DNA of 48,780 bases from Halobacillus campisalis (GTDB lineage Bacteria; Bacillota; Bacilli; Bacillales; Halobacillaceae): contig NZ_JAPVRC010000015.1 of assembly GCF_030345335.1 (NCBI RefSeq), positions 1-48,780 on the forward strand, in the 5' to 3' direction. Position 1 is the stretch's first letter, and every line of letters starts with the position of its first letter. The translations under genes and the position numbers were made by a program. The notes beneath the pieces were generated by a model. The model was not told where the DNA came from. It did not search any database and was given only the letters and a program-made list of their open reading frames with translations. Of the stretch, positions 16,501-25,679 are shown one piece after another.

Positions 16501-19500
16501 TTATTCAAATTCTATCAACAAATCTCCTACATGTATTGCCTCATTATTTTTAATATATATGGCTTTGATTACACCATCAAAAGGTGCTTGAACAGTTGTT
16601 TCCATTTTCATCGCTTCTGTGATCATCAAATGATCTCCTTTTTTTACTCTTTCGCCACTTTCTGATAAAACTTTGATAACCGTTCCAGGCATACTCGCTC
16701 CGATGTGTTTTTCATTCGATTTATCGGCTTGAGGGCGCTCCTCTACGGTGGAAGCAACATTTTGGTCTTTTATGACTACTTCCCTCGGCTGCCCGTTCAG
16801 TTCAAAATAAACAGTGCGATTTCCGTCTTCCTGGGCTTCACCGATGGAAACGAGCTTGACAATAAGAGTTTTCCCTTGTTCAATTTCCACCTCTATTTCT
16901 TCACCCAGTCGCATACCATAGAAAAATGTCGGTGTATCCAAAACGGACATATCTCCATATTGTTCAGTAAACTTTTGGAAATCCATAAAAACTTTAGGAT
17001 AAAGTGCATGGCTTATTAAATCGAAGCTTGTAATCTGTCTGCCCAGCTTATGAAATAAGGTCCCTTGTAACTCTTTAAAATCGACAGGGTCCAGCAGTTC
17101 ACCGGGACGTACCTGTAAAGGTTCTCTTCCTCTTAATATAATGCGTTGCAATTCTGGAGGAAATCCTTCGTGAGCTTGGCCTAAATACCCCTGGAACAAC
17201 TCTACGACACTGTCAGGAAAAGATAACGAGTCACCACGCTCATATATATCGTCTTCGTTCAAATCATTCTGAACCATAAATAAGGCCATATCTCCAACGA
17301 CTTTCGAAGAAGGTGTGACTTTCACTATATCACCGAACATATCGTTTACACGACGGTACATCCTTTTAACTTCATCCCAGCGAGAAGCGAGACCCACAGC
17401 GCGTGCCTGCTGTTGAAGGTTACTATATTGACCGCCTGGCATTTCATGAATGTAAACCTCTGAATGGGGTGCCATCATTCCACTTTCGAAATCTTTATAA
17501 TTTTTACGAATATCTTCCCAATAAAGCCCTAACTTTTCATATGCGGATATGTCCATTCTCGGTTTGCGTTCATTATGTTCCATTGCGTAGTAAAGACTAT
17601 TAGCACTTGGCTGTGAGGTAAGACCTGCCATTGAACCTGCTGCCACATCCACTACGTCCACTCCAGCTTCAATAGCACGAGCATATGTAAATATGCCATT
17701 TCCGCTCGTATCATGGGTGTGTAAATGAATCGGTATGTCAATTGTCTCTTTCAGCTGGGAAATAAGCTGATAAGCCGCTTCCGGCTTAAGCAATCCCGCC
17801 ATATCTTTAATACCTAGAATATGAGCACCTGAGTCCTGTAATTCTTTAGCCAAGCGTTGATAATATTTCAAGTCATATTTCGGTCTTGAGGAGTCGAGGA
17901 TATCGCCGGTATAACATATAGCAGCTTCAGCTACTTTATTATTTTCCCTGACAGCATCAATTGTAAGCTTCATGCCTTCAACCCAATTTAAACTATCGAA
18001 TATACGGAATACATCGATACCCGCATTCGAGCTTTTTTCGACGAACTCATTGATCAAGTTATCAGGATAATTCTTATAACCAACAGCGTTTGAAGCTCTT
18101 AAGAGCATCTGAAATAAAACATTCGGCGCATCCTTACGCAGTTTAAGAAGTCTTTCCCACGGGTCTTCGTTCAAAAAACGATAAGCGACATCAAAGGTTG
18201 CCCCGCCCCACATCTCTAAAGAGAAAAGATCTGGTAATAATCTAGCGGTAGGTTCTGCAATAGTATGAAGATCTTTTGTCCTTACACGTGTAGCTAATAA
18301 TGATTGGTGTGCATCACGAAAAGTTGTATCAGTTAAGAGAACATCCTGCTGGTCGATCAACCAATTGGCTAAACCTTCAGGTCCTTTTTCGTCTAAAATT
18401 TGTTTTGTACCCGAAGGCATTTCCTCGAGAGTATTGATATGAGGAACCCTTGGAGAAGGAAGTGTCGGCTTTTTCCTATTACCCTGCCCTTCAAAGCCGT
18501 TTATAGTACGATCGGCGATGTAGGACAACATCTTCGTTCCGCGGTCTTTTCTTTTTGGGAAAACAAACAATTCTGGAGAACGATCGATAAATGTTGTATT
18601 ATATTCCCCTGTTTTGAACTGCGTATGCTGAATTACGTTTTCTAAAAACGGAATGTTTGTTTTAATTCCTCGAATTCTGAACTCCTTGAGGTTCCTGACC
18701 ATTTTCTGAGCTGCTTGATCAAAGCTTAAAGCCCAAGTGGAAAGTTTGACGAGGAGGGAATCGTAAAACGGTGAAATGACTGCTCCTTGAAATCCATTTC
18801 CTGCGTCTAATCGCACTCCAAAGCCTCCGCCTGATCTATAAGCCATTATTTTTCCTGTGTCAGGCATGAAATTATTTAAAGGATCTTCAGTAGTAACCCT
18901 TGATTGGATTGCATATCCGTGAGTTTTTATTTCAGCTTGTTTTGGTATCGATAACGGTTTTTCATGAAGGGCATACCCTTCAGCAATCATGATTTGCGAT
19001 TGAACGATATCAATTCCTGTAATCATTTCGGTGATCGTATGCTCTACTTGCACTCGTGGGTTTACTTCAATGAAGAAGAATTCTTCCCCTGTAACTAGGA
19101 ATTCTACAGTTCCAGCATTCAGATAATTGATATTTTTCATCAATTGAACAGCCGCAGCGCAAATCTCTTCTCGTAAATCATCAGTCAAAGAAACACTCGG
19201 AGCAACTTCGACAACTTTCTGGTGACGACGCTGTACAGAGCAATCGCGTTCGTATAAGTGAACGATATTTCCTTTTGAATCACCTAGGATCTGAACTTCA
19301 ATGTGCTTCGGTTCTTCGATGAGTTTCTCAACGTACATTTCAGAACTTCCGAAAGCCGCCTTCGCCTCTGACCGTGCCCTATCATAACTATCTTTTAAGG
19401 TTTCTTCACTTCTTACAATTCTCATACCGCGGCCCCCGCCGCCCATCGCAGCTTTGATCATTAACGGATAACCATGTTGATTGCCAAAGTCACGGATCTC

Positions 19501-19944
19501 ATTTAAACCGCTTACAGGACCGTCCGTACCAGGTATGACAGGAATGTTGGCTGCCACCGCCTGATCTCTTGCTTTTACTTTATCGCCAAACATATTCAGA
19601 TGTTCACTGCTAGGGCCTATAAATACGATTCCCTCTTCTTCACAGCGTCTGGCAAAATTGATATTCTCAGACAGAAATCCATAACCAGGGTGGATCGCAT
19701 CCACCCCGACACTTTTTGCAATTTCAATAATACCTTCAATATCGAGATAAGCATCAATGGGTTTTTTACCTTCTCCAACAAGGTATGCCTCATCAGCTTT
19801 GTATCTGTGAAATGAACCTGTATCTTCTTGAGAGTAGACGGCGACTGTACGAATATTCAATTCTGTACAAGCACGAAAGACTCTAATGGCGATTTCTCCC
19901 CTGTTTGCTACAAGAACTTTTTTGATCTGTTTTAATTCTGCCAT
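16501..19944 (-). CDS. pycA: Pyruvate carboxylase
   Basis: 1147 residues, full length. Order: biotin carboxylase domain (1 to about 450, VLVANRGEIAIRVFRA, GGGGRGMR ATP loop), allosteric linker, carboxyltransferase TIM barrel (about 530-830, LTDTTFRDAHQSLLATR, with the metal-binding HLHTHDTSGNG), then the biotin carrier domain ending in EAMKMET with the biotinylated Lys at about 1113. Converts pyruvate, bicarbonate and ATP to oxaloacetate for anaplerosis. Its ATG lies 13 bases inside the end of ftsW, so the two are likely co-transcribed or pycA has a promoter inside ftsW. Confidence 0.98.
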   Translation of the reverse strand: MAELKQIKKVLVANRGEIAIRVFRACTELNIRTVAVYSQEDTGSFHRYKADEAYLVGEGKKPIDAYLDIEGIIEIAKSVGVDAIHPGYGFLSENINFARRCEEEGIVFIGPSSEHLNMFGDKVKARDQAVAANIPVIPGTDGPVSGLNEIRDFGNQHGYPLMIKAAMGGGGRGMRIVRSEETLKDSYDRARSEAKAAFGSSEMYVEKLIEEPKHIEVQILGDSKGNIVHLYERDCSVQRRHQKVVEVAPSVSLTDDLREEICAAAVQLMKNINYLNAGTVEFLVTGEEFFFIEVNPRVQVEHTITEMITGIDIVQSQIMIAEGYALHEKPLSIPKQAEIKTHGYAIQSRVTTEDPLNNFMPDTGKIMAYRSGGGFGVRLDAGNGFQGAVISPFYDSLLVKLSTWALSFDQAAQKMVRNLKEFRIRGIKTNIPFLENVIQHTQFKTGEYNTTFIDRSPELFVFPKRKDRGTKMLSYIADRTINGFEGQGNRKKPTLPSPRVPHINTLEEMPSGTKQILDEKGPEGLANWLIDQQDVLLTDTTFRDAHQSLLATRVRTKDLHTIAEPTARLLPDLFSLEMWGGATFDVAYRFLNEDPWERLLKLRKDAPNVLFQMLLRASNAVGYKNYPDNLINEFVEKSSNAGIDVFRIFDSLNWVEGMKLTIDAVRENNKVAEAAICYTGDILDSSRPKYDLKYYQRLAKELQDSGAHILGIKDMAGLLKPEAAYQLISQLKETIDIPIHLHTHDTSGNGIFTYARAIEAGVDVVDVAAGSMAGLTSQPSANSLYYAMEHNERKPRMDISAYEKLGLYWEDIRKNYKDFESGMMAPHSEVYIHEMPGGQYSNLQQQARAVGLASRWDEVKRMYRRVNDMFGDIVKVTPSSKVVGDMALFMVQNDLNEDDIYERGDSLSFPDSVVELFQGYLGQAHEGFPPELQRIILRGREPLQVRPGELLDPVDFKELQGTLFHKLGRQITSFDLISHALYPKVFMDFQKFTEQYGDMSVLDTPTFFYGMRLGEEIEVEIEQGKTLIVKLVSIGEAQEDGNRTVYFELNGQPREVVIKDQNVASTVEERPQADKSNEKHIGASMPGTVIKVLSESGERVKKGDHLMITEAMKMETTVQAPFDGVIKAIYIKNNEAIHVGDLLIEFE

Positions 19945-21122
19945 GATCTCACTCCTTGTTTATCAGCACGATGAACGGGCTGTCTAAGTGGTTCATACGT
20001 TTGTTGTTTCTCAGATTCTTTCACTTTTACATTTCTAGCTACATTGTTTAGAACGCCTAATGCCAGCATCATGATAAGCAGCGATGATCCTCCGTAACTG
20101 ACTAAGGGCAGCGGCACTCCAGTGATTGGCAGTAGTCCGCTCATTGCTCCAAGGTTTATTACCGATTGGATAGCAAACATCGAAGAAATTCCCAATGCTA
20201 ATAATGCTCCGAATGGATCTTTACATTTCCACGAAACATACAGCCCTCTTAAAACGATGAGAGAGAGTAGACCAATCGTTATGATCACCCCAAGAAAACC
20301 TAGTTCTTCTGCTATAACAGCCATAATGAAATCAGTATGCGGCTCAGGAAGATAGCCTAATTTTTGTACTCCCTGACCTAATCCTTCACCTAAAATCCCT
20401 CCCGTACCAATCGCTACATAGGACTGGATCAAGTGATATCCATCAGCATCAGGAGCACTGAATGGTTCATAAGCTCCTGTGAAACGTTCAACACGTTCAT
20501 CCGTGACCATTTGTGTCGCTGCCAATATCAAGACTAGTCCTGTAACTGAAACAAGAACCAAAATATGTTTCCACTTGATTCCTGAACTCATAATTAAAAG
20601 GCTGGCAATCATACCGATAACTGCAGCCGTACCGATATCAGGTTGTAATACAATAAGCGCAAGCAAAAATCCTGTAACGATTAAAGGAGGAAGCACAGCT
20701 TTAGCAAAATTTTCTATATAATCTTGTTTTTTTGCATAAACAGAAGAAAGGTATATAATCAGCCCGAGTTTTGCTAATTCTGCAGGTTGAAAATTCATAA
20801 AACCTAAATTATACCAGGATTGCGCATTATTTACACTCGTTCCAAAAAAGAATAATCCAACGAGGGAAATCACCATGATAAGTACGATTAACTTGGACAT
20901 TTTTTTGAAATGTCTGTACGGAAAGATTGAGGCTAATACCATCAGTATTATACCGATGAACCCCCATTGTAATTGCTTGAATAAATAGTGGCTGCTAGAT
21001 ACATCGTAGCGCACTGGTCCATATACCATACTGGCGCTGTAAACCATGACTGTCCCAAACGCCACTAAAGCGATCGGAGCAAATAATAAGGTGAAGTCAT
21101 AGCTCTTTAATCGTTTTATCAT
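19932..21122 (-). CDS. ftsW: FtsW/RodA/SpoVE-type peptidoglycan glycosyltransferase
   Basis: 396 residues, ten membrane segments. SEDS family: YSASMVYGP, GEGLGQGVQKLGYLPEPHTDFIMAVIAEELGF (catalytic-region loop) and PLPLVSYGGSSLL are typical. Polymerises lipid II at the division septum together with a class B PBP. Position between ylaN and pycA fits FtsW. AGGG is 9 bases before the ATG that gives MIKRLKSYDFTLLF; the ATG three codons earlier directly abuts the ribosome site. C-terminal cytoplasmic tail about 45 residues. Confidence 0.95.
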   Translation of the reverse strand: MIKRLKSYDFTLLFAPIALVAFGTVMVYSASMVYGPVRYDVSSSHYLFKQLQWGFIGIILMVLASIFPYRHFKKMSKLIVLIMVISLVGLFFFGTSVNNAQSWYNLGFMNFQPAELAKLGLIIYLSSVYAKKQDYIENFAKAVLPPLIVTGFLLALIVLQPDIGTAAVIGMIASLLIMSSGIKWKHILVLVSVTGLVLILAATQMVTDERVERFTGAYEPFSAPDADGYHLIQSYVAIGTGGILGEGLGQGVQKLGYLPEPHTDFIMAVIAEELGFLGVIITIGLLSLIVLRGLYVSWKCKDPFGALLALGISSMFAIQSVINLGAMSGLLPITGVPLPLVSYGGSSLLIMMLALGVLNNVARNVKVKESEKQQTYEPLRQPVHRADKQGVRSWQN

Positions 21123-21225
21123 AATATTCATCCCTACTATACTTATATTTTCTTGTTGTACATTTCATTTTCCTGCTTTTTTTATGTAAATAGATGAAAT
21201 TCGTTTAAAATCAACACATATCCTT

Positions 21226-21270
21226 ACAAAAAAACTCAAATCACAACATAAAATGTCGTAATTTGAGTTT
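21226..21270 (-). terminator. Terminator of ylaN
   Basis: AAACTCAAAT and ATTTGAGTTT with an inner partly paired ACAACAT/ATGTCGT stem; on the minus strand TTTTTTT follows. Confidence 0.85.
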
Positions 21271-21275
21271 GTCTG

Positions 21276-21557
21276 TCACGAATTTTGCGCTGCTTCATGT
21301 AAGACATTTAGTTGTTTTTCTAAATTATCTAATATCGACTTTCCTTCTTCTTCGCTAATTAAGTCCAATCGAACTGCAAAATGAATTTCTCGTGAGAGCC
21401 CGAACATTTGTGTATCTAAAACTTCCTCATATAATGGACATTGAGGCATGGTCAAATTGTCCATTTGAACTTTTATTAGTCGCAGTATTTTATCAGCATC
21501 AGCCTTCAGAAGGGCATAGGCCTTTTCCTGGTGATCCACAGCCACATCAGACAACAT
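21276..21557 (-). CDS. ylaN: YlaN, UPF0358 protein
   Basis: 93 residues, all-helical, opening [31 protein letters not shown]. YlaN is essential in B. subtilis under standard conditions, and work in B. subtilis and S. aureus links it to iron homeostasis through Fur. The N-terminus is set by GGAGGGG six bases before the ATG; a longer ORF opens five codons earlier but contains that ribosome site. It has its own promoter and terminator, so it is a single-gene unit between glsA and ftsW. Confidence 0.94.
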   Translation of the reverse strand: MLSDVAVDHQEKAYALLKADADKILRLIKVQMDNLTMPQCPLYEEVLDTQMFGLSREIHFAVRLDLISEEEGKSILDNLEKQLNVLHEAAQNS

Positions 21558-21592
21558 CAAGATCCCCTCCATTTACAGTCTATCTTCTATTA

Positions 21593-21621
21593 ATAGTATC
21601 GTCTTGGACCAAAAAATGCAA
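21593..21621 (-). promoter_or_regulatory. Sigma-A promoter of ylaN
   Basis: Minus strand: TTGCAT, 17-base spacer, TACTAT, about 35 bases before the ylaN start codon. Confidence 0.65.
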
Positions 21622-21640
21622 CAATGGAATTGCAGTTATA

Positions 21641-22573
21641 CTAAAATATCGATAGATCGTAACGATTCGATAAAATCTCCAATAGTTTTGTTCCAACAAC
21701 ACTATTCCCCTTCTCATCCAGGGCTGGACCATAGACTGCAATTCCGCCAAAACCATTCAATGATGCCATGACACCACCAGAAACTCCACTTTTGGCAGGA
21801 ACTCCTATTTTTATCGCAAAAGCCCCTGAAGCATCATACATTCCGCAAGTGACCATAAACGTTTTACATATTCTCGCAAAATGTTTTGAAATAATTCTCC
21901 TCCCGGATTTTATATCCCTTCCTTCATTCGCGAATAATGCGCCAATCCTTGAGAGCTGCTTGACGTTTACGTCTATTGAACATTGCTTCGTATAAACATC
22001 CAACGTCTCTTCCACACTGCCGTTAATTACATCATGCTGCTTTAAATAATATAATAAGGATCGATTTAAATAAGCGGATTGAAATTCTGATGCAGCCACC
22101 TCTTCATTCACTCCTATTGAGTGATCGTCTGTCATTTCATGTATAAAGCTCAGCAGCCTTCCTACTTTCTCAGCAGGATTATCTCCGTGAATCATATTGG
22201 ATACAGCTAAGGCTCCTGCATTGATCATCGGGTTCAGCGGTTTGGAGGGGCGGTACTGTTCTAAACGGTATATAGAGTGGAACGGGTCTCCAGTCGGCTC
22301 CATTCCTACCCTGTTAAAAACATACTCTTCCCCATTGTCCATAAGTGCAAGTGCCAGCGCGATCACTTTTGAAATACTTTGAAGCGTAAAACAGGTTTCT
22401 ACTTCACCAGCATGAATACAATCATCATCTAAATAATAAATAGCAGCTGACAAATCGTCTGGGTTTTGCTGGGATAATGCCGGGATATAATCAGCCACTT
22501 TTCCATCATGTGCATAGGGACGTACGTTGTCCAGCCAGCTTTCCAGTGTATCTTTTGTAATTTTATCTTTCAT
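21641..22573 (-). CDS. glsA: Glutaminase
   Basis: 310 residues, beta-lactamase-like serine glutaminase. The catalytic SxxK is Ser66-Lys69 in FTLQSISKV; NPMINAGALAV and YSVGTK-like GNSVVGTKLLE regions also match. Hydrolyses L-glutamine to glutamate and ammonia. Equivalent by position to B. subtilis ylaM/glsA2. AGGAGGAG precedes the ATG. Divergent from ylaL with an 83-base shared upstream region. Confidence 0.96.
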   Translation of the reverse strand: MKDKITKDTLESWLDNVRPYAHDGKVADYIPALSQQNPDDLSAAIYYLDDDCIHAGEVETCFTLQSISKVIALALALMDNGEEYVFNRVGMEPTGDPFHSIYRLEQYRPSKPLNPMINAGALAVSNMIHGDNPAEKVGRLLSFIHEMTDDHSIGVNEEVAASEFQSAYLNRSLLYYLKQHDVINGSVEETLDVYTKQCSIDVNVKQLSRIGALFANEGRDIKSGRRIISKHFARICKTFMVTCGMYDASGAFAIKIGVPAKSGVSGGVMASLNGFGGIAVYGPALDEKGNSVVGTKLLEILSNRYDLSIF

Positions 22574-22656
22574 ACAATCTCCTCCTAGTGAAATCGTCTA
22601 CATTTTTTGCTATGCTTTGAGTGTAGTTATTTAATTGAGAAAGGTGGCTGTTCCAT

Positions 22657-23151
22657 TTGATCGTTCAAATACAAGGGGATGTGAAATTCCCAATAACTTT
22701 AGATCCTACTGTATGGATTTTTGATGATAGAAAACGCAGTTACGATGAAATATTCAATCCTTCTTCTGTACCAAGTCCTGAAGATAAAGATGAAGAACTA
22801 AAAAAGCAGTCCAAACGATTTGATAGAGAAGTCTATCAACAAAAAATCAATCCACCTGTAAACAGGAGTCTGCACCGTCGAGAAAAAGAGCGCATTTTAG
22901 AAGAATCATTCTTAATGCCGATCCAGCCTTTCATCCATACAAGTGAGCCAAAAAGCCACGTCGAAAGTGTAACTCTAATTACTGACTCCGGAGAACATAA
23001 ACTGGATGCCGACCGATTTGCAGAAGGATTATTCTTATTTTCCAAAGACGGTAAACCTTTAAAGGAAGACGGCCCGGTACATTTATATTTTGCCGATAAA
23101 AGTAAAGAACAAACACCCGTTAAAGGAATTAAAAAAATCATTTTTCAATAA
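22657..23151 (+). CDS. ylaL: YlaL-like conserved protein
   Basis: 164 residues, soluble and highly charged. Begins IVQIQGDVKFPITLDPTVWIFDDRK, continues into a polar Lys/Glu-rich region, and ends with a beta-rich segment (VTLITDSGEHKLDADRF). By position (between glsA/ylaM and ylaJ) and general form I take it as YlaL; function unknown. Start TTG with AAAGGTGG 9 bases upstream. The phoH-like gene ylaK, expected next to it, is absent. Confidence 0.7.
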   Translation: MIVQIQGDVKFPITLDPTVWIFDDRKRSYDEIFNPSSVPSPEDKDEELKKQSKRFDREVYQQKINPPVNRSLHRREKERILEESFLMPIQPFIHTSEPKSHVESVTLITDSGEHKLDADRFAEGLFLFSKDGKPLKEDGPVHLYFADKSKEQTPVKGIKKIIFQ

Positions 23152-23159
23152 TAATGAGT

Positions 23160-23187
23160 AAAGGCAGCTTTCAAAGGCTGCCTTTTT
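23160..23187 (+). terminator. Terminator of ylaL
   Basis: AAAGGCAGC and GCTGCCTTTTT, 8-base loop. Confidence 0.9.
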
Positions 23188-23241
23188 GCATAATAATGGC
23201 TGGACCTTCGCACACTATAGAAAAAGAAGCGAGGGTCCCAA

Positions 23242-23823
23242 ATGAAGCCTATCTTAATTATTGGAGGTTTACTCTTTTTAATAGCATGTCAGCAGCAGGA
23301 AAGTGATTCCTTGTTACAGGAAAAGTCGAACACCAATACAAATATGCAATATGTAAGCAACTCTGACCCCGTTCCAAGGGAAGATAAAACGAATCAAGAA
23401 ACGGCCCGTCACCTTGCTAAACTTGCTGTCGAGATACCTGATGTCCATGACGCAACTGCAGTAGTCATCGGCAAATTTACTGTGGTTGGCATCGATGTCG
23501 ACAAAGACCTGGATAGGTCTCGCGTCGGCATAATTAAATATTCTGTTGCCGAATCTCTCAAAGATGACCCTTATGGAAGAGAAGCCTTAATTGTGGCCGA
23601 TGCAGATGGTGTTGAACGCATTAGGGATTTAGGTTCTAAAATGGCTGAAGGGCATCCTGTAGAAGCAGTCACCGATGAATTGAGCCAAATCGTGGCAAGA
23701 TATTTACCCGAAGGCCCTGTCGAACATGTACCTGAAGAAACCGATCAAAACAAAGAAAAAATACCTGAAAATGAAGAGAAAGAAATCGACGAAATCCAAG
23801 AGGAACAGTCGACGGATCAATAA
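23242..23823 (+). CDS. ylaJ: YlaJ, YhcN/YlaJ-family sporulation lipoprotein
   Basis: 193 residues. N-terminal lipoprotein signal with lipobox LIAC (Cys16), then a YhcN/YlaJ domain: ARHLAKLAVEIPDVHDATAVVIGKFTVVGIDVD and SVAESLKDDPYGREALIVADADGVERIRDLG. The C-terminal 35 residues are almost all Glu, Asp, Gln, Lys. Family members are inner-spore-membrane or cortex-associated lipoproteins with roles in germination. Own terminator; GCGAGGGTCCC ribosome site is weak. Confidence 0.88.
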   Translation: MKPILIIGGLLFLIACQQQESDSLLQEKSNTNTNMQYVSNSDPVPREDKTNQETARHLAKLAVEIPDVHDATAVVIGKFTVVGIDVDKDLDRSRVGIIKYSVAESLKDDPYGREALIVADADGVERIRDLGSKMAEGHPVEAVTDELSQIVARYLPEGPVEHVPEETDQNKEKIPENEEKEIDEIQEEQSTDQ

Positions 23824-23857
23824 AAATTCTCTCGCATATATGCCCATGCCGGCCACA

Positions 23858-23899
23858 TTAAAACAGCTAAACCCCTTGGGATTTAGCTGTTACTTTTTT
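23858..23899. terminator. Bidirectional terminator
   Basis: AACAGCTAAA-CCC and GGG-ATTTAGCTGTT form a strong stem. It overlaps the stop of the convergent minus-strand gene at 23883, and the plus side ends in ACTTTTTT. Confidence 0.85.
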
Positions 23900-24167
23900 C
23901 AATGATTTCTCTTTCTTTTTCAGTTAAATCATTGTAGTACTGAACACCAAACTGAGAACCTTCTGAAACCATTTTTGCGTTTTCACTGTCAGCCAATTCA
24001 GGGTTTCCAGCTTCTTCTATCGGCATATCTTCCTCTTTAGAGAACTTCCCTTGTATCGACTTAGCTTTATCTACTACTTGCTGCCTCTTAGTTTCATCTT
24101 TCAATAAATATGCAGCCACTCCGCTTGTCGCGGCTCCCACTGCTGTAAAAATCCAACGCTTCTTCAC
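23883..24167 (-). CDS. Small membrane-anchored hypothetical protein
   Basis: 94 residues. A short basic start (MKKRWIF) and one membrane segment (TAVGAATSGVAAYLL) are followed by a charged helical part and the C-terminal block NAKMVSEGSQFGVQYYNDLTEKE. I do not recognise the family; it somewhat resembles YtxH-type small anchored proteins in layout. GTG start chosen because AAAGGA lies 7 bases upstream; an upstream extension has no ribosome site. Located between ylaJ and ylaI. Confidence 0.65.
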   Translation of the reverse strand: MKKRWIFTAVGAATSGVAAYLLKDETKRQQVVDKAKSIQGKFSKEEDMPIEEAGNPELADSENAKMVSEGSQFGVQYYNDLTEKEREIIEKSNS

Positions 24168-24367
24168 ACTATCATCCTTTCTAAACATCTTAAAATTTTC
24201 TGTATGTAAAGTGTTCCCTTTCGAATTTTATTTAAACCACAAAATGCGAGAGATTCTGAATCATGATATGATGTAAATTAAAGAAACCTTTTGTAAGAAA
24301 AAATCAATATAAGCAGAAAAAAATATATGTTCTATTAAAGGAATTCATTTTAAAAGAGGTGACCAAG

Positions 24368-24571
24368 ATGAAAGTGAAATGTGTATTATGTGATTCAATT
24401 AATACAATCGACAGCTATTGCTTACAAGCTAAAAGGCTCCGGAACCGCAGAATCACGACTTACATGTGTCCTGACTGTCATGAAAGAATAAAAAAGAACA
24501 CAGAAAAACGAGTAAATTCAGGACACTTCACCTTTAATCGCGAAAGGAAACGTGAGAAGCATCTGCCTTAA
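24368..24571 (+). CDS. ylaI: YlaI, DUF2197 zinc-ribbon protein
   Basis: 67 residues. CVLCD near the N-terminus and CPDCHERI at about 38-45 form two CxxC knuckles, as in a zinc ribbon; C-terminus strongly basic (KKNTEKR, RERKREKH), so RNA or DNA contact is possible. Function unknown. GAGGTGA is 5 bases before the ATG at 24368. Confidence 0.9.
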   Translation: MKVKCVLCDSINTIDSYCLQAKRLRNRRITTYMCPDCHERIKKNTEKRVNSGHFTFNRERKREKHLP

Positions 24572-24573
24572 AT

Positions 24574-24615
24574 AAAGAATCCCCCTGACATTTTTACAAG
24601 CCAGGGGGATTCTTT
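24574..24615. terminator. Bidirectional terminator ylaI / ylaH
   Basis: AAAGAATCCCCCTG and CAGGGGGATTCTTT form a 14-bp stem. It overlaps the ylaH stop codon. Confidence 0.9.
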
Positions 24616-24979
24616 ATGACTGATGCTGCTCATTACTGCGTTCTTTATGAAGTCTGAACCGATAAATCCCAAGAATTAATGCTGCTACGACAAGGCTTTC
24701 TGCTAAAGGTAAATTTAATCCTAAAATCAAAGTTAAAAGAAACGTACCTATGATGAGAACACTATAGACGACTATATTTTTCATTAAAGGTAATTTCCTC
24801 GCGAACCCCAATTTGAACGTTATGATTGCCAGGATTACTGTGACTAAGTATAAAAAGAAAAATGAACGAAAAAGCAGCGCTACTTCACTCTCATCATTCA
24901 TATTAACTTCACTGCCCATGCCCTTGAAAAAGAAATCTGCTATCGGCCACAAGTCTGTTGGTACTTCTAAAGTCGACAT
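24614..24979 (-). CDS. ylaH: YlaH-like membrane protein
   Basis: 121 residues with three membrane segments (about 38-58, 66-84, 88-106), and the YlaH family motif around TFKLGFARKLPLMKNIVVY. Function unknown. In B. subtilis ylaG (typA/bipA) separates ylaH and ylaF; here the upstream gene is ylaF directly and in the opposite direction. Confidence 0.9.
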   Translation of the reverse strand: MSTLEVPTDLWPIADFFFKGMGSEVNMNDESEVALLFRSFFFLYLVTVILAIITFKLGFARKLPLMKNIVVYSVLIIGTFLLTLILGLNLPLAESLVVAALILGIYRFRLHKERSNEQHQS

Positions 24980-25168
24980 AATTGTCTTGATGCCTCCCTA
25001 CCCTTCATTACTCTCCATATCATACTAAATCTTAGAATTTTACGCCACCACATTCGCCAGGATAAATTTCAACCGTTTTCATCTATAGTTATTTGTTTTA
25101 TAATGAATACTGACTTTACTAGGAAAAAGCTTTATAAACACGTCTCTCAAACATTTAGGAGTGGAATG

Positions 25169-25345
25169 ATGAAAAATATTAACTGGAACTCAATACTTCT
25201 CGCTTTTTTTGTCATATTAGCATTTATATCTGTAGGTTTCGCCCTCGGGCAAGAAGTTTTTTGGCTTGCAGGCGCTTTTCTTTTAATTGGATTTGGATTG
25301 ATGGGTTTCGGGATATCAAAGAAAAAGAGAGAAAGTGCTCATTAA
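25169..25345 (+). CDS. ylaF: YlaF-like small membrane protein (DUF5325)
   Basis: 58 residues, two membrane segments (about 8-28 and 31-50) and a basic C-terminus (KKKRES). Fits YlaF by position, length and hydrophobic profile; I have no unique motif. AGGAG is 7 bases before the second of two adjacent ATGs. A longer ORF extends 22 codons upstream without a ribosome site. Confidence 0.7.
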   Translation: MKNINWNSILLAFFVILAFISVGFALGQEVFWLAGAFLLIGFGLMGFGISKKKRESAH

Positions 25346-25410
25346 AAAACGCAGCTTCCTCGCAAGGTAATTCTGATACTGTGCAGAAAATGCCATAAAG
25401 ACTTAATGTT

Positions 25411-25450
25411 CACAAAGACGCTAGGATATTATCCCAGCGTCTTTGTTTGT
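25411..25450 (+). terminator. Terminator of ylaF
   Basis: ACAAAGACGCT-AGGATA and TATCC-CAGCGTCTTTGT form a long stem with TTTGTTTGT after it. Confidence 0.85.
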
Positions 25451-25470
25451 AAAATTTTCTTATTAAACTA

Positions 25471-25679
25471 AAGCTCCTTTTAGTGGAAGACTCAGATTCG
25501 AGATATTCGGGCTGTTTCCGTTATGATTGACAGCGTTTAGAGCTCCGGGAAATCACTCACTTTCCGTGGGAGCGCAGTGAGTCTCCTCGAGCTAACGCTC
25601 TCCGGGGTCTCACCAAGCACTCTTTTCCCACAGGAGTCTCGAAATTTCCCGGAGCTCTTTGCGATGATTAGGTGGTACG
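25471..25679 (+). repeat. Interspersed repeat, copy B (complete reference copy)
   Basis: 209 bases, about 96 percent identical by eye to the inverse of 1-209. The core is bounded by GAGCTCCGGGAAAT (25540-25553) and ATTTCCCGGAGCTC (25644-25657). Inside lie GTGGGA/TCCCAC (25566-25571, 25626-25631), GTGAG/CTCAC (25577-25581, 25609-25613) and an apical GAGC-TAAC-GCTC (25589-25600), so the whole element folds as one nested hairpin. No ORF. Related copies are at 43092-43190 and 48660-48780. Confidence 0.9.
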
